Below, one piece after another: positions 62,716-64,000 of a stretch of DNA of 64,000 nt; position 1 is the first letter of the stretch; the number at the start of each line of letters is the position of its first letter. The stretch is from positions 91,153 through 155,152 of the forward strand of contig JAEXDA010000029.1 in NCBI GenBank assembly GCA_023401925.1, given 5' to 3'. The notes under the pieces are model-generated. The model did not search any database. It was not told the DNA's origin and was given only the letters and a program-made list of their open reading frames with translations. Position numbers and translations under genes: made by a program. This DNA comes from Bacillota bacterium (GTDB lineage: Bacteria; Bacillota; UBA4882; UBA8346).

Positions 62716-63483
62716 ATGATACTAAGCATTCCTAATAAAGATGAAATAGTTCAATCTATTGGCGATTTATTTGGCTCTGCTTTATTCAATTATCCAGAAA
62801 AAATACTCAGTGCGCTTATAGTTATAGATAAAGAACTTATCAAAGGTAATAAAATCATCAATGAGGTTGTGCATCAAGAAACAGATGAATTATGTCGATT
62901 TGTAAATAACTTCAGCGATTATATTAATCAAACGCAAGACAAATCACAAAGGGCAAGACTTGAAGTTTTACTATATTGTCACATTATGGAGGCGGATTTA
63001 CCAATGACTGTCATTTGGAACCTCCTTCATATACTTACAAACGAGCCAATAGAGTGGACTTTTAAAGCTTTGATTCCATGGAAAAAGAAAACAGTTGTTT
63101 GTGAACATCCTTCTGAAAAAATCGAGGATATAAAGCGACTTTCTAATTTGTCTCGGCAAAGGATAGGTAATATTCTTGAACGTTTATGGTGCCCAAATCT
63201 TCGTAATGCATTTAGCCATTCTCAGTACATTATAGGAGGTAACTATTTTATGCCTTCTGGATGGCTTTCACCGCTTTCTCGTAAGAGAAAGGAAGATATT
63301 ACTCCATATACTTTTGATGAAATTGATTTACTCTACAGCGGAGTTAGAGAACTCTTGTTCAGCTTCATAAATGCTTACAAAATGACAATTCTACCTTTCA
63401 AAGACGAAAGAGCTTATCAAATAGATGATGGTTTTATCATTTGGGATAAAAAGAGATGGATATCCTTCAAAAAGATCAGCTAG
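62716..63483 (+). CDS. HEPN-like putative RNase or toxin between two RNA elements
   Basis: The 255-aa protein is mostly helical. It has RNAFSH at 163-168 in LRNAFSHSQYI, which fits the RNxxxH catalytic signature of HEPN ribonucleases, common in toxins and defence systems. No other known domain is seen. A TTG 12 bases earlier is open, but GGGTGATGTT fits the ATG at 62716. It is flanked on both sides by copies of a structured RNA that mimics the tRNA-Glu anticodon arm, inviting the idea of an RNA-controlled tRNA-targeting nuclease. A single short motif is weak proof of family. Confidence 0.55.
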   Translation: MILSIPNKDEIVQSIGDLFGSALFNYPEKILSALIVIDKELIKGNKIINEVVHQETDELCRFVNNFSDYINQTQDKSQRARLEVLLYCHIMEADLPMTVIWNLLHILTNEPIEWTFKALIPWKKKTVVCEHPSEKIEDIKRLSNLSRQRIGNILERLWCPNLRNAFSHSQYIIGGNYFMPSGWLSPLSRKRKEDITPYTFDEIDLLYSGVRELLFSFINAYKMTILPFKDERAYQIDDGFIIWDKKRWISFKKIS

Positions 63484-63692
63484 AAGCAGTACAGCAATTG
63501 TACAGCAAATGTTATCTTGACAGGGGTGTTTCGGGAGGAATATAATGGGAATACAAAATAGCTAAAGAGGCTTGTATCAGGACTTTTAATTAACTTGTGC
63601 GCGACCACCTACCTTAGAACCTATTAGAGAACGAACTTCCAATCTGCAGGTCGGTAATAAAGCCAAAACGATAAATAGAAAAAAACAATGTA

Positions 63693-63722
63693 TTGACTGT
63701 AAAAGTCTTTATGTTTTATAAT
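63693..63722 (+). promoter_or_regulatory. Strong promoter of RNA element copy 2
   Basis: TTGACT and a perfect TATAAT are 18 bp apart. The conserved element begins 4 bp later, so transcription should start at or just inside its first bases. Confidence 0.85.
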
Positions 63723-63725
63723 TAA

Positions 63726-63876
63726 GGACGAGGTCAAACCTCCTAGGTTGGAAGTCCTTGGAGAAGAGTTTAAGAAAAATAATCGTCCTACCAGGTGTTT
63801 AATTGCTATAGGCCCACTTTCGCCCTCTCACGGCAGAGACATATATTTGAATCATATTTAACTACCAATAAATAAA
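63726..63876 (+). ncRNA. Structured RNA element, copy 2, with tRNA-Glu-like anticodon arm
   Basis: GGACGA pairs with TCGTCC, enclosing AAAC-CTCCTAGG...CCTTGGAG-(AAGA)-GTTT. Changes against copy 1 mostly keep pairing. The 3' part reads GGCCCACTTTCGCC-CTCTCAC-GGC, like tRNA-Glu with a CUC anticodon loop but without a D-arm. The element has its own strong promoter. The similarity to copy 1 ends near 63838; the 3' end is not defined. Confidence 0.65.
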
Positions 63877-64000
63877 GGGTCTGTTGCAAAATGAACCTAG
63901 AAAGATCATTAGCAATAGGCCTTTTTTTACTGTAAAAAATAGAAATTGCGAGCTCCGAAGAACCCGCAAAAACTGTATAATTGAGTTGTGAACAACAAAT
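63877..64000. mobile_element. Probable left end of an insertion sequence
   Basis: GGGTCTGTTGCAAAATGA is the type of terminal repeat found on IS6- and IS1182-like elements. A TATAAT at 63976-63981 follows, and the sequence runs off the window before any transposase can be read. Confidence 0.5.

Noticed and set aside
1..64000. CRISPR arrays, rRNA operons, replication origin
   Set aside because: No regularly spaced repeat-spacer pattern, rRNA sequence or DnaA-box cluster was recognised.

Overview
The window looks like the chromosome of an endospore-forming member of the Bacillota. Two Spo0E-type phosphatases, a YteA-type zinc-finger protein and strong GGAGG ribosome binding sites point that way. 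Several details hint at a two-membrane envelope, as in some Limnochordia/Hydrogenispora-like lineages: none of the five solute-binding proteins has a lipobox, the MalF-type permease carries a periplasmic loop of about 185 residues, and one frameshifted secreted protein resembles an outer-membrane protein. This placement is inference. No rRNA, complete tRNA or CRISPR array was recognised.

Layout. 1-5.7 kb: the end of an AraC-type response regulator, then a four-carbon acid sugar (threonate/erythronate type) operon of two PdxA-like dehydrogenases, a LarA-like protein and a DUF1537 kinase. 6.3-11.7 kb: an sfsA relic, a ketopantoate-reductase-like gene, yteA-like, lspA, lgt, an rluD-like gene and small genes. 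12.5-18.8 kb: secreted proteins (a putative metallopeptidase, a modular GH3 glycosidase and a polysaccharide deacetylase). 19.1-28.4 kb: a Spo0E-like gene, then three repeats of a module pairing a Crp-like regulator with a BMP-family nucleoside-binding protein; two repeats also carry a nucleoside hydrolase. 28.6-37.6 kb: a LacI-controlled malto-oligosaccharide locus (GH13, MalEFG-like ABC importer, GH65 phosphorylase) with visible operators. 38.1-44.3 kb: a membrane glycosyltransferase cluster with unusual fusions, including tandem c-di-GMP-binding MshEN modules. 45-51 kb: a DnaK, CbpA-type DnaJ, CbpM, ClpB stress operon. 51.7-57.8 kb: a GntR, two Gfo/Idh/MocA dehydrogenases and a TRAP importer, bracketed by two 105-bp double-hairpin direct repeats. 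58-61.4 kb: a frameshifted secreted protein and a repeat-rich, gene-poor stretch. 61.4-64 kb: an AT-rich accessory island with two small genes, a protein with a HEPN-type RNxxxH motif, and two copies of a structured RNA element that ends in a tRNA-Glu-like anticodon arm, followed by a probable insertion-sequence end.

Most metabolic units follow one plan: a regulator, an importer or binding protein, and one or two enzymes. Small palindromic elements (at least five copies of one MITE-like family and two copies of the double hairpin) sit repeatedly at the 3' ends of genes. The most promising undescribed system is the HEPN-like gene flanked by the duplicated tRNA-mimicking RNA at the right edge.
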